NCBI RefSeq assembly: GCF_963662885.1
Contig: NZ_OY760064.1
Coordinates: 310,001 to 374,000, forward strand
Direction of reading: 5' to 3'
Source of the DNA: an uncultured Pseudodesulfovibrio sp.
GTDB taxonomy: Bacteria > Desulfobacterota > Desulfovibrionia > Desulfovibrionales > Desulfovibrionaceae
Length of the DNA: 64,000 bases
The translations under genes were made by a program, and so were the position numbers. Under the pieces are notes generated by a model. The model worked only from the letters and a program-made list of their open reading frames with translations. It was not told the DNA's origin and searched no databases. Position 1 is the first letter of the stretch, and each line of letters begins with the position of its first letter. This document shows positions 42,452 through 51,457 of this stretch, one piece after another.

Positions 42452-44602
42452 TTATTTTTTGTTTTTCGACATGACCTCGGCCACATGTTTCACCTGGACC
42501 TTGGACCCCCGGCGCTTGAGGCCGCCGCGCAGCTGCATGATGCAGCCGGGGCAGTCGGTCAGCAGGGTGTCCGCTCCGGTGGCCTCGACATTGTCGAGCT
42601 TCTTCTTGAGCAGCTCGGCCGAGAGTTCCGGGAACTTCATGGAGAAGGTGCCGCCGAAACCGCAGCAGACCTCTTCCTCGGCGCACTCCACGTACTCCAT
42701 GCCGCTCTTTTCGATGAGCTGGCGCGGCGCTTCGTGCACGTCCAGTCCCCTGCACAGGTGGCAGGGCGCGTGATAGGTAGCCTTTCCTCCGCTCTGCGTA
42801 AAGTCTTTTGCTTCGACTTTAAGCACATCGTTAACGAAGGAGGAATAATCGATGATCTTGGCCGAGAACGCGTCGGCGCGGAGTTTCAGCGCAGGCTTGT
42901 CCATGACCAGTTTCGGATAGTTGTGCTTGAGGTGCGCGGCACAGGAAGCGCACAGGGTGATGATGTAGTCGTAGGCGTCCGGTTCGAAGGCGCGCAGGTT
43001 CTGCGCGGCAACGTCGCGGGAAGCCTTCATCTCGCCCATCATCTGTACGGGCAGGCCGCAGCAGGACTGCTTCTCGGGGAACTCCATGGCCACGTCGTTG
43101 GCCGCAAACACGTCCACGGCTGCCTGCATCTGCTCGGGGTAGACGAAGTCCTGGACGCAGCCGGAGAACAGGGCCACGCGGTACTTGGGATTCTTCACCT
43201 CGGGGCGGTTTTCCTCCCACCAGTCGCGGAACGGAGTCTCGGCGATGGTCGGCAGGGCGCGGAAGCTGTGCTCCTTGGAGAAGATCATGGGCAGATGGCG
43301 GATGAATCCGTCCTTCTCGGCCACGGGCTTCTGGCCCCACTTTGCGGTGCGCAGCAGGGTGTGGAACAGCTTGCGGTTTTTCAGCACCTTTCCGAGCAGG
43401 AAGCTGGGCAGCGGATGCCCGTCCTCGTCCTGGATGCGCGCGTGGATTTCCTTGATCAGGCGGGGCAGGTCGATGCCGCCTGCGCAAACGTCCTTGCACG
43501 CTTCGCAGTTGATACAGTTCTGGACCAGGTTCTTGGCCTTGTCCTTGCCATGGAAGAAGTAGGTCAGGATCAGGCCGATGGCGCCGATGTAGATGTGACC
43601 CATCTTGTGGCCGCCGACCAGACGGTAGACGGGGCAGACGTTGGCGCAGGCGCCGCAGCGTACGCAGCGGTTGACCTGGGAGAAGAGCGGATCCTTGATC
43701 AGCTCGCTCCGGCCGTTGTCCAGAACCACGTAATGGATTTCCTTCTTGCCGTCCTCGGCCGCCAGACACTCGTTGTTGCCGGTGATCCAGGTGACGTAGG
43801 AGGTCAACTGCTGACCGGTGGCGTTGCGCGGCAGCACCTTGAGGATGCGCAGGGCGTCCCGCAGGTTGGGCAGCAGCTTGTCGATGCCCATCAGGGCGAC
43901 GTGCACGCGGGGCAGGGTGGTCACCAGACGGGCGTTGCCCTCGTTGGTGACGATGCCGATGCCGCCGGTTTCCGCAACGGCGAAGTTGGCGCCGGAGATA
44001 CCCATGTCGGCCTCGACGTACTTCTGACGCAGTTCGCGGCGGGCCACCTTGACCAGCTTGTCGATGTCGGTGTCCTGCTTCTTGCCGGTCACCTCGGTGA
44101 ACAGGTCGCCCACTTGATAGCGGGACAGGTGGATGGCGGGCATGACCATGTGGGACGGACCCTCATGGCGCATCTGGATGATCCATTCGCCCAGGTCGGT
44201 CTCGGTCACTTCGATTCCAGCATCTTCCAGGTCGTGGTTGAGGAGCGTTTCCTCGGCGGTCATGGACTTGGACTTGACGATTTTCTTACAGTCCGCATCC
44301 TTGGCGATTTTGGTGATGATGCGGTTGGCCTCATCGCCATCTTTGGCAAAGTGTACATGGACACCGGCTGCCTCGGCGTTCTTCTTGAACTCCTTGAACA
44401 GGGCATCGGCGTTCTGGGCGGCGGCGTCCTTGGAATCGGCGATCTCTTTGATCAGACCCCGGACGTCCATGTCCTTGAACGCGTTGGCACGGCCGGCGCG
44501 GTAGGCAATTGCGAAGTTATCCAATGTCGTACGCAGGAAGTCGTTGTCCAGCGTTTCGTGAAGTTCCTCGCGGTATTCTTTGAGGTTGTGAGCTTTCTGC
44601 AT
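42452..44602 (-). CDS. lldEF: L-lactate dehydrogenase iron-sulfur protein, fused LldF-LldE
   Basis: This 716-residue protein is a fusion of the LutB/LldF and LutA/LldE subunits of the L-lactate dehydrogenase complex. Residues about 60-300 form the LUD domain (VKSKSMTAEETLLN). Two ferredoxin motifs follow (CVRCGACANVCPVY near 320, CINCEACKDVC near 370), and the last third holds two CCG-type cysteine modules (SCCGLPVQ, CCGFGGTF). The protein takes electrons from lactate oxidation, in Desulfovibrio toward the quinone pool or another carrier. It is the last gene of the operon, beginning 2 bases after lldG. Confidence 0.9.
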   Translation of the reverse strand: MQKAHNLKEYREELHETLDNDFLRTTLDNFAIAYRAGRANAFKDMDVRGLIKEIADSKDAAAQNADALFKEFKKNAEAAGVHVHFAKDGDEANRIITKIAKDADCKKIVKSKSMTAEETLLNHDLEDAGIEVTETDLGEWIIQMRHEGPSHMVMPAIHLSRYQVGDLFTEVTGKKQDTDIDKLVKVARRELRQKYVEADMGISGANFAVAETGGIGIVTNEGNARLVTTLPRVHVALMGIDKLLPNLRDALRILKVLPRNATGQQLTSYVTWITGNNECLAAEDGKKEIHYVVLDNGRSELIKDPLFSQVNRCVRCGACANVCPVYRLVGGHKMGHIYIGAIGLILTYFFHGKDKAKNLVQNCINCEACKDVCAGGIDLPRLIKEIHARIQDEDGHPLPSFLLGKVLKNRKLFHTLLRTAKWGQKPVAEKDGFIRHLPMIFSKEHSFRALPTIAETPFRDWWEENRPEVKNPKYRVALFSGCVQDFVYPEQMQAAVDVFAANDVAMEFPEKQSCCGLPVQMMGEMKASRDVAAQNLRAFEPDAYDYIITLCASCAAHLKHNYPKLVMDKPALKLRADAFSAKIIDYSSFVNDVLKVEAKDFTQSGGKATYHAPCHLCRGLDVHEAPRQLIEKSGMEYVECAEEEVCCGFGGTFSMKFPELSAELLKKKLDNVEATGADTLLTDCPGCIMQLRGGLKRRGSKVQVKHVAEVMSKNKK

Positions 44603-44604
44603 GG

Positions 44605-45231
44605 CTAGTCCTCCAGGAGCAGGATGTGCAATTCAAGGGGGCCGTGAACGCCCATGGCCAGGACGCGCTCGATGTCGGCGGTCCGGCTGGCACCGGTGAT
44701 GAAGGCCAGGTAATCCGGGGTCTTCTTCATCCGGGTGAGCATCAGTTTTTCCACAGCATAGGTGTTGGCCTTGATCTTGGACTTGGGCAACACACAAACG
44801 TGGAACTCGCTGACCATGGTGGCCAGACGCAATTCCTCGCTGGGGCAGTCGAGCATCAGCGTGCCGGTGTCGGCGATGCCGTACTCGGCGTAGGTGAACC
44901 CGATGTCCACGCCGGCCAGATGGTCACGCATGCCCTTGTCGATGCATTCGAACCCGGCCTTCTTGGCCTGGGTCTCCAGCTTCTTGTACAGGTCAGCCTT
45001 CAGGCCCGGTGCCGCAATGACCTTTTTCTGCTTGGTATCGCAGAGTTCTTCGGCCTTGTCGGACAGGGCGCCGTCGCAGCCGCTGATAAGCAGCTGACAG
45101 GCTTCCTTTTCGCCACACAGGTTGATGACATATTTGAGAGCTTCGTCCTCACTGGCGATGCTCGTCACCTTGGCGGACACGAGTCCCGCCTTTTCCACGA
45201 ATAACTGGTACAGGTCTTCCTTGGAAGGCAT
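44605..45231 (-). CDS. lldG: L-lactate dehydrogenase LUD subunit LldG (LutC-type)
   Basis: This 208-residue LUD-domain protein begins MPSKEDLYQLFVEKAG after GGAGGT. Landmarks are YAEYGIADTGTLMLDC and KTPDYLAFITGASRTADIERVL, both typical of LutC/LldG. It completes the L-lactate dehydrogenase with the fused LldEF. The gene is the penultimate member of the operon and is separated from ackA by 62 bases. Confidence 0.9.
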   Translation of the reverse strand: MPSKEDLYQLFVEKAGLVSAKVTSIASEDEALKYVINLCGEKEACQLLISGCDGALSDKAEELCDTKQKKVIAAPGLKADLYKKLETQAKKAGFECIDKGMRDHLAGVDIGFTYAEYGIADTGTLMLDCPSEELRLATMVSEFHVCVLPKSKIKANTYAVEKLMLTRMKKTPDYLAFITGASRTADIERVLAMGVHGPLELHILLLED

Positions 45232-45293
45232 GGTACCTACCTCCATGTATTTATGACCCAAGGCCCTTTCGGGCCTCCGCAACAGGTCGTTAT

Positions 45294-46496
45294 TTATTTG
45301 ATCAAAGCCACAGCTTCGCGGGCGATGGCCAGTTCCTCATTGGTCGGGATGACCCAGATGGCCACTTCGGAATCAGCGGTGCTGATCTTGCGGGCTTCCT
45401 TGGACCGGGTTCCGTTGACCTCGGGATCGATTTTCATGCCAAAGGGCTCCAGGCCCTTGATGGTCTCGGCGCGAACGATGTCATCGTTCTCGCCGATGCC
45501 GGCGGTGAAGACGACGGCGTCCACCTGGCCCAGGACGGCCATGTAGGAGCCGATGTATTTGCGGGTCCGGTACGTCTGGACGTCCAGAGCCAACTTGGCG
45601 CGTTCGTCACCCTTCTCGATGGCCGCATGGATGTCGCGCATGTCGTTCATGCCGCACAGACCCTTGAGACCGGATTCCTTGTGCAGGATGTTGTCGATCT
45701 GGGCGATGTCCAGGCCACGGTTCACGGCCAGGTAGTTGTGCACGGCCGGATCCACGTCGCCGGAGCGGGTACCCATGACCAGGCCCTCGAGCGGGGTCAG
45801 GCCCATGGAAGTGTCGGCGCACTGGCCGTTCTTGACGGCGGAGATGGACGCGCCGTTACCCATGTGGATGGTGATCATGTTCATGTCCTCGACGGACTTG
45901 CCCATGAGACGGGCGCACTCGTTGGCCACGTACTTGTGAGAGGTGCCATGAGCGCCGTAGCGGCGGATGTGGTCCTCTTCGTAGTACTCGTACGGCAGGG
46001 CGTACATGAAGGCGTGAGGCGGAATGGTCTGATGGAAGGCCGTGTCGAAGACCAGCACCTGAGGCACGCCGGGGAACAGCTTGATGGCGTCCTTGGCCCC
46101 GCCCAGGTTGGCGGGGTTGTGAAGGGGAGCCAGCCGCTCGGTCTCGGTCAGGTCGGGCCACATGTCGTCGGTGATGACGACAGGCACGTTGAACTTCTCT
46201 CCGCCGGCCACGACGCGGTGGCCGACAACGTCGATTTCGTCCATGGCGCAGACGGCGTTTTCGCCCTTGCAGATCAGATCGATGGACATCTCGAGGCCCA
46301 CCCCGTGAGTGGGGATGGGCTTTTCGATCTCGGTTTTCACTTCCTTGTCCGTGCCGGGGAAGGTCTTGCTGGTCAGGCTGCCCATGTCTTCGCCGATGCG
46401 TTCCACCAGGCCGGAGACCATGACGGATTCATCGCTCATGTCGATGAGCTGGTACTTGATGGAGGAGCTGCCTGAGTTGATGACGAGAACTTTCAT
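45294..46496 (-). CDS. ackA: Acetate kinase
   Basis: This 400-residue kinase makes ATP from acetyl phosphate, the substrate-level step of lactate oxidation to acetate. Signature sequences are MKVLVINSGSSSIKYQLID at the N-terminus, FDTAFHQTIPPHAF (with the catalytic region), GAHGTSHKYV and GTRSGDVDP. Its length is as expected. The ATG directly follows the pta stop; the ribosome site AAGGTG lies inside pta. Together they form the usual Pta-Ack pair. Confidence 0.95.
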   Translation of the reverse strand: MKVLVINSGSSSIKYQLIDMSDESVMVSGLVERIGEDMGSLTSKTFPGTDKEVKTEIEKPIPTHGVGLEMSIDLICKGENAVCAMDEIDVVGHRVVAGGEKFNVPVVITDDMWPDLTETERLAPLHNPANLGGAKDAIKLFPGVPQVLVFDTAFHQTIPPHAFMYALPYEYYEEDHIRRYGAHGTSHKYVANECARLMGKSVEDMNMITIHMGNGASISAVKNGQCADTSMGLTPLEGLVMGTRSGDVDPAVHNYLAVNRGLDIAQIDNILHKESGLKGLCGMNDMRDIHAAIEKGDERAKLALDVQTYRTRKYIGSYMAVLGQVDAVVFTAGIGENDDIVRAETIKGLEPFGMKIDPEVNGTRSKEARKISTADSEVAIWVIPTNEELAIAREAVALIK

Positions 46497-48611
46497 CTAT
46501 TCACCTTTTTCAGCCTGGGCCTGGATGGCCGTAATGGCTACTGTGTTGACGATATCGGGAACGGTGCAGCCGCGGGACAGGTCGTTGACCGGCTTGTTCA
46601 AGCCCTGGAGAACCGGGCCGATGGCCACGGCGTTGGCGGCCCGCTGCACTGCCTTGTACGTATTGTTGCCGGTGTTCAGGTCCGGGAAGATGAACACGGT
46701 GGCCTTTCCGGCCACGTCGGAGTCCGGCATCTTCACCTGGGCCACGTCCGGATCGATGGCCGCGTCGTACTGGATCGGTCCCTCGAGCGGGATGTCCAGG
46801 CCGCGCTCTTCAAGGAGCTCGCGGGCGATCTTGGTGGCCTCGATGACCTTTTCAACGTCCTCACCCTTGCCGGACGAACCGGTGGAGTAGCTGAGCATTG
46901 CCACGCGGGGTTCCACACCGAAGATCTTGGCGGTCTCGGCGGAGCCCAGGGCGATCTCGGCCAGCTGGCGGGCGTTCGGGTTCGGGTTGACGGCGCAGTC
47001 GCCGTAAACCAGGACGCGGTCCTTGAGGCACATCAGGAAGACGCTCGACACGATGGAACGGCCCGGCTTGGTCTTGACGAACTCAAACGCCGGCCGAATG
47101 GTGTGCGCCGTGGTGTTGATGGAGCCGGAGACCATGCCGTCGGCAAAGCCCTTGTGGACCATCATGGTACCGAAGTAGGTCGGATCGGCCATGCGGTCCC
47201 AGGCCTGTTCGGCGATCATGCCCTTGTGCTTGCGCAGTTCGAGGTATTCCTCGGCAAACGGGTCGAGCAGGTCGGAATTGGACGGATCGATGATCTGTGC
47301 GCCGGAGATGTCCACGCCGTAGTTGGAGGCGTTGGTCCTGATGGTCTTTTCGTCGCCCAGCAGGATGATCTCGGCAGCGCCGCGGCGCAGGATGATGTCG
47401 GCGGCGCGCAGGATGCGTTCCTCCGGTCCCTCGGGCAGGACGATGCGCTGCGGATTCCGCGACGCCTTGTCCATGAGGGAGTACTCGAACATCTTGGGCG
47501 TAACCTTGGTGGAACGCTTCTCGACAACGCGGTCGCGCAGTTCGTTGGTGTCCACGTGCTGGGCGAAACCGCCGAGCGCGGTTGCGATGCGCTGGTAGTC
47601 GTCGGCCTCGATGCGGCCGTACAGGCTGTTGAGCTCCTGCACGGTCTGGTAGGTGTGTCCCTTTGCGGACAGCACCGGAACCGGCACGCCGGTCCAGCCC
47701 TCGATGAGCTTGTGCACGTTGACGGACACGTCCAGGCCGCCGGTCAGCACGATACCCGCGATGTCCGGGTAGGAGCTGGACAGACGGGAAGCCAGGCTGG
47801 ACAGGATGATGTCCGAGCGGTCGCCCGGGGTGATGATCAGGCTGCCCGGCCGGATGTACTGCAGGAAATTGCCGATCTGCATGGCGGCGACGACATAGTT
47901 GTCGACCAGGGCCTGCAGACCGGAGTGTCCGTAGAGGACGTCGGCGTCGAGCCAGCGGCGGACGTCGTTGATGCTGGGCTTGCCCAGAGCTTCGTCCTCA
48001 GGGATCACGTAAACGGGCATGGGCTCCTGGCCACCCTTGCGCTCGATGTGGCCGACCAGTTCGTCGGTCATGCCTTCGGGCGCGCGGTTGACGATGCAGG
48101 CCAGGGAGTCCACGCCCTTTTCAGCCAGAGTGTCCAAGGTGGTCTGGGAGATGTTGACCACTTCCTCCGGAGCCTTCTCGCGGCCGGACGTCACCACCAG
48201 CATGGGGGCGCCGATGTTGGCGGCGATATCCGCGTTGAGGTCGAATTCAAAGGCGGGGTCCTTGCCCTTGAAATCGGTTCCTTCGCAGAGCACGAAGTCG
48301 TATTTTTCCTCCAGCGTCTTGTACTTGTTGAGAATGTTCTCAAGCACAAGGGCGTGCTGGCCGGAGTTGATCAACTCGCGGGTCTGCTTAAGGGTGAAGG
48401 CGTAGGTGTCTTCATAGGGGATGGACAGCTTGAAGTGATCGATCATCAGAGCGATGTCGTGGTCCATTTTCCCTTCCCCCGGATCATTGATGATGGGCCG
48501 GAAGATGGCGACATTGTGGAGTTCCCTCGTGAGCATCTGCATGACTCCGAGGACGACTGCGGACTTGCCGCTGCGTTCCTCGGTGGCGCTCACGTACAGG
48601 TTCTTGGACAT
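46497..48611 (-). CDS. pta: Phosphate acetyltransferase (long form)
   Basis: This 704-residue enzyme converts acetyl-CoA to acetyl phosphate. The N-terminal part is a BioD-like P-loop domain (YVSATEERSGKSAVVLGV), followed by a DRTGG domain (about 215-330). The catalytic PTA_PTB domain occupies 370-700 (MMVHKGFADGMVSG, LSYSTGSSGKGEDVEKV). The long form, with its N-terminal regulatory domains, is typical of enterobacteria and Desulfovibrio. It lies next to ackA with no gap. Confidence 0.93.
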   Translation of the reverse strand: MSKNLYVSATEERSGKSAVVLGVMQMLTRELHNVAIFRPIINDPGEGKMDHDIALMIDHFKLSIPYEDTYAFTLKQTRELINSGQHALVLENILNKYKTLEEKYDFVLCEGTDFKGKDPAFEFDLNADIAANIGAPMLVVTSGREKAPEEVVNISQTTLDTLAEKGVDSLACIVNRAPEGMTDELVGHIERKGGQEPMPVYVIPEDEALGKPSINDVRRWLDADVLYGHSGLQALVDNYVVAAMQIGNFLQYIRPGSLIITPGDRSDIILSSLASRLSSSYPDIAGIVLTGGLDVSVNVHKLIEGWTGVPVPVLSAKGHTYQTVQELNSLYGRIEADDYQRIATALGGFAQHVDTNELRDRVVEKRSTKVTPKMFEYSLMDKASRNPQRIVLPEGPEERILRAADIILRRGAAEIILLGDEKTIRTNASNYGVDISGAQIIDPSNSDLLDPFAEEYLELRKHKGMIAEQAWDRMADPTYFGTMMVHKGFADGMVSGSINTTAHTIRPAFEFVKTKPGRSIVSSVFLMCLKDRVLVYGDCAVNPNPNARQLAEIALGSAETAKIFGVEPRVAMLSYSTGSSGKGEDVEKVIEATKIARELLEERGLDIPLEGPIQYDAAIDPDVAQVKMPDSDVAGKATVFIFPDLNTGNNTYKAVQRAANAVAIGPVLQGLNKPVNDLSRGCTVPDIVNTVAITAIQAQAEKGE

Positions 48612-48645
48612 GGTCTTTTCCTTGTTTTTTGCCGTTGATTATCCG

Positions 48646-49926
48646 TTATAGGGAGTCGGCATAGAGCTCGATGACATGCTTGACGCTCATGTCGGCTCCT
48701 TTCTGTGATAGCATGTCCGTAATCTGGAGCATGCAGGCCGGGCAGCTGGTGGCCGCCACTTTGGCCTTGGACGCAATGATGTTTTCCGCCTTGCGGGCGC
48801 CGATTTCTCGGGACAGCTCGTAGTGGGCGATATTGAAGCTACCGCCGCAGCCACAGCAGGTGCCCGCGTCGGTCATTTCCTTGTAATCACACCCGGCCGC
48901 CTTGATCAGGGTACGGGGCTGGGCGGTGATGCCCAGGGAGTTCTTCAAGTGGCACGGGTCATGGTAGGTCACACTCCGGCCGCCTGCAAGTTCCTTTGGC
49001 TCCACTTTTAATACATCAACCAGGAATTGGCTAATGTCCATGGTTTTCCGTGCCAGCACCCCGATGTCGTAGGTGCGGGAGGAGTCGCCTTTGTACATGT
49101 GCGGCCAGAGTTCCTTGATGGTCGAGGTGCAGGAAGCGCAACCGGTGACCAGGTAATCGAACTCACCGTCCTTGAGGATGTCCACGTTCATGCCCACAAG
49201 GGTGTCGAAGGTGGAGGTGTCACCGCTGGACAGGACCGGGATGCCGCAGCAGGCCTGGCCTGCGGGCATGTAGACGCCCACACCGTGATGCTTGAGGACC
49301 TTGAGAATGGCCTCGCCCACCTGCGGGTAGATCTTGTCGATGACGCAGCCCACGTAAAAGGCCACGCGCAGACCGGACTTGCCGGCCGGGGTGTCCAGCT
49401 CGGGGACGATCTTGCGGAACGGCTTGCTCGCCAGGGTGTTGAAGTGACGGTCGGCGATGACCGGCGCATTGAACCGGGCGCAGCTGGAGCCCAGCATATC
49501 GTCAACCTTCTTGGTGAACAGACCCTGGAACTTGGAGCCCATATCGGTCAGGGCGTTGAACAGCTTGGGGTTCTTCAGCAGGCCGCGGAAGATGGCCTTT
49601 TTGGCCGGAGACAGGCCGAAGTAGCCGGTCATGATCGCGCGGGCCTTGAGGAAGATGTCCATGACGGACACACCGGACGGGCAGTTGGCCTGGCAGGTGC
49701 CGCAGAGCAGACAGCGGTTGAGCTTGTCGTTGACGCCTTCCGGGTCGGTGAGCATCTCGGAAGCGAGACCGTCGAGAAGGGCCAGCTTGCCGCGGGTGAC
49801 GTCCGTCTCCCGGCCGCTGAGTTTGAAGATGGGACAAACCGCCTGGCACATGCCGCAACGCATGCAACCGACCAGCTGGTCGTCCAGTTCCTTGAACATT
49901 TGTGCGAGTTTATGAATATCGGCCAT
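48646..49926 (-). CDS. D-lactate dehydrogenase iron-sulfur subunit (GlcF-like)
   Basis: This 426-residue protein has two [4Fe-4S] ferredoxin motifs at the N-terminus (CMRCGMCQAVCPIF and CLLCGTCQANCPSG) and two CCG modules at the C-terminus (CCGIPVLS, CCGCGGSFN), the glycolate-oxidase GlcF plan. It receives electrons from the flavin of the D-lactate dehydrogenase encoded next to it and passes them on. The gap to that gene is 9 bases. Its D. vulgaris counterpart lies at the same place in the lactate operon. Confidence 0.87.
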   Translation of the reverse strand: MADIHKLAQMFKELDDQLVGCMRCGMCQAVCPIFKLSGRETDVTRGKLALLDGLASEMLTDPEGVNDKLNRCLLCGTCQANCPSGVSVMDIFLKARAIMTGYFGLSPAKKAIFRGLLKNPKLFNALTDMGSKFQGLFTKKVDDMLGSSCARFNAPVIADRHFNTLASKPFRKIVPELDTPAGKSGLRVAFYVGCVIDKIYPQVGEAILKVLKHHGVGVYMPAGQACCGIPVLSSGDTSTFDTLVGMNVDILKDGEFDYLVTGCASCTSTIKELWPHMYKGDSSRTYDIGVLARKTMDISQFLVDVLKVEPKELAGGRSVTYHDPCHLKNSLGITAQPRTLIKAAGCDYKEMTDAGTCCGCGGSFNIAHYELSREIGARKAENIIASKAKVAATSCPACMLQITDMLSQKGADMSVKHVIELYADSL

Positions 49927-49935
49927 TATGATAAC

Positions 49936-51321
49936 CTATTCAGCGCCGATGATCTTATCGGGGTTGAGGATGCCTTTGGGATCGAGAACGGACTTCATGC
50001 GGCGGGCGTAAGCCAGGGTACCCTTGGAGGTTTCCATGGCCATGTATTTGGACTTGGACAGGCCGATGCCGTGCTCACCGGAAAGGGTGCCACCCATGGC
50101 CAAAGCCTTGTCGAAGATCATGTCGATGCCCTTTTCAACGCGTTCCCACTCTTCCTTGTTGCGCTTGTCGGTCAGGATGGTCGGGTGCAGGTTGCCGTCG
50201 CCGGCGTGGCCGAAGGTACCGATGGTCAGGTTGAGTTCCTTGGCGATGTCTTCCAGGGCCTCGATCATGGCCGGAATCTTGGAGCGGGGCACGGTGGCGT
50301 CCTCGAGCACGCAGGTGGGCTTGAGGTTGGCCAGTGCGGGCAGGGCGTCACGGCGGGCCTGCCAGACAGCGTCGCGCTCGGCGGCGTCGGTGGCCACGTG
50401 CAGCTTGGTCGCGCCGTTTTCCTTGCAGATGCGCTCGACCACGGCGGCCTCGTCCTCGACCTGGGCCGGGTGGCCGTCGACTTCGATGAGCAGCAGGGCG
50501 GCGGCGTCAACAGGCAGACCAGCGCCGCGGAAGTTCTCGACCGTACGGATGGTGAAGTTGTCCATCATTTCCAGGGTGGCCGGGACGATCTTGTTGGCGA
50601 TGATGGCGGCAACGGTCTCGGAAGCGGCCTTCAGGGACGGGAACACGGCCATCATGGACTTGGCGGCCTGCGCCGGAGGAACGAGCTTCAGGATGATCTT
50701 GTCGAACACGCCCAGGGTGCCTTCGGAGGCGACCATCAGGCCGGCCAGGTTGTAGCCGCTGACGCATTTGACGGTCCGGGAGCCGGACTTGATCAGCTCG
50801 CCGTTAACGTCCCAGAAGTCCACGCCCATGACGTAGTCCTTGGTCACGCCGTACTTGAGGCCGCGCAGGCCACCGGCGTTTTCAGCGACGTTACCACCGA
50901 TGGTGGAGACGGTCTGGGAGCCCGGATCCGGCGGGTAGAACAGGCCGCGCTTGGCCACTTCGGCCGCGAACTGGGCGGTGACAACGCCGGGTTCGACAAC
51001 GGCGTACATGTCGGCTTCGTTGATCTCGAGGATGCGGTTCAGGCCGTTGGTCAGGACCACCACGCCACCGGGATGGGGGATGGTACCGCCGGAAAGGTTG
51101 GTACCCGCGCCGCGAACGGTCAGGGGCAGACCGTTGTCGTTACACAGCTTGGTAACGGCGCCTAGGGCTTCGCTGGTCCGGGGGCGGACCACCAGAGCGG
51201 GCATGACAGAGTCGAGGACGGCGGCGTCATAGGAATAGGCGTGACGGTCGGTCTCGCCGGTCATAACGTTTTCGGCACCGGCTATGGTTTCGAATTCTTT
51301 GATAATCGCTTCTTTGGTCAT
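49936..51321 (-). CDS. FAD-linked D-lactate dehydrogenase (GlcD/Dld type)
   Basis: This 461-residue flavoprotein of the VAO/GlcD family oxidises D-lactate (or glycolate) to pyruvate. The FAD site is PLTVRGAGTNLSGGTIPHPGG near 75-95, GGNVAENAGGLRGLKYG follows, and FGHAGDGNLHPTI near 385 and GEHGIGLSK at the end complete the family pattern. It forms the catalytic half with the Fe-S protein at 48646-49926. L-Lactate is used by the LldEFG complex, so the operon handles both isomers. A hairpin precedes the gene. Confidence 0.9.
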   Translation of the reverse strand: MTKEAIIKEFETIAGAENVMTGETDRHAYSYDAAVLDSVMPALVVRPRTSEALGAVTKLCNDNGLPLTVRGAGTNLSGGTIPHPGGVVVLTNGLNRILEINEADMYAVVEPGVVTAQFAAEVAKRGLFYPPDPGSQTVSTIGGNVAENAGGLRGLKYGVTKDYVMGVDFWDVNGELIKSGSRTVKCVSGYNLAGLMVASEGTLGVFDKIILKLVPPAQAAKSMMAVFPSLKAASETVAAIIANKIVPATLEMMDNFTIRTVENFRGAGLPVDAAALLLIEVDGHPAQVEDEAAVVERICKENGATKLHVATDAAERDAVWQARRDALPALANLKPTCVLEDATVPRSKIPAMIEALEDIAKELNLTIGTFGHAGDGNLHPTILTDKRNKEEWERVEKGIDMIFDKALAMGGTLSGEHGIGLSKSKYMAMETSKGTLAYARRMKSVLDPKGILNPDKIIGAE

Positions 51322-51412
51322 GATCGACTCCTAAAGAAAAATTGTGATCCCCGTGAAAAATCCGGGGCTTGTTTCGTTATGGGGGAAGTAGGTTGAACTT
51401 CTTTTGTTGAAA

Positions 51413-51439
51413 GGGAGGCGGACGAAGCGCCCGCCTCCC
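51413..51439 (-). terminator. Hairpin between the lactate permease and dehydrogenase genes
   Basis: GGGAGGCGG (51413-51421) and CCGCCTCCC (51431-51439) form a perfect 9-base stem; on the minus strand it follows the permease stop directly. There is only a short TTTC after it, so partial termination or mRNA stability control is likely. Confidence 0.5.
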
Positions 51440-51457
51440 ATTGTATCTATCTCAGTG

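Noticed and set aside
42335..44608. A 757-codon plus-strand open frame opposite lldEF.
   Set aside because: Same cause: codon bias of a conserved gene. The repeated Gly/Val/Asp composition is typical of an antisense shadow.
49027..51165. A 712-codon plus-strand open frame opposite the D-lactate dehydrogenase and Fe-S genes.
   Set aside because: It spans two well-supported genes and the gap between them, and shows no domain.
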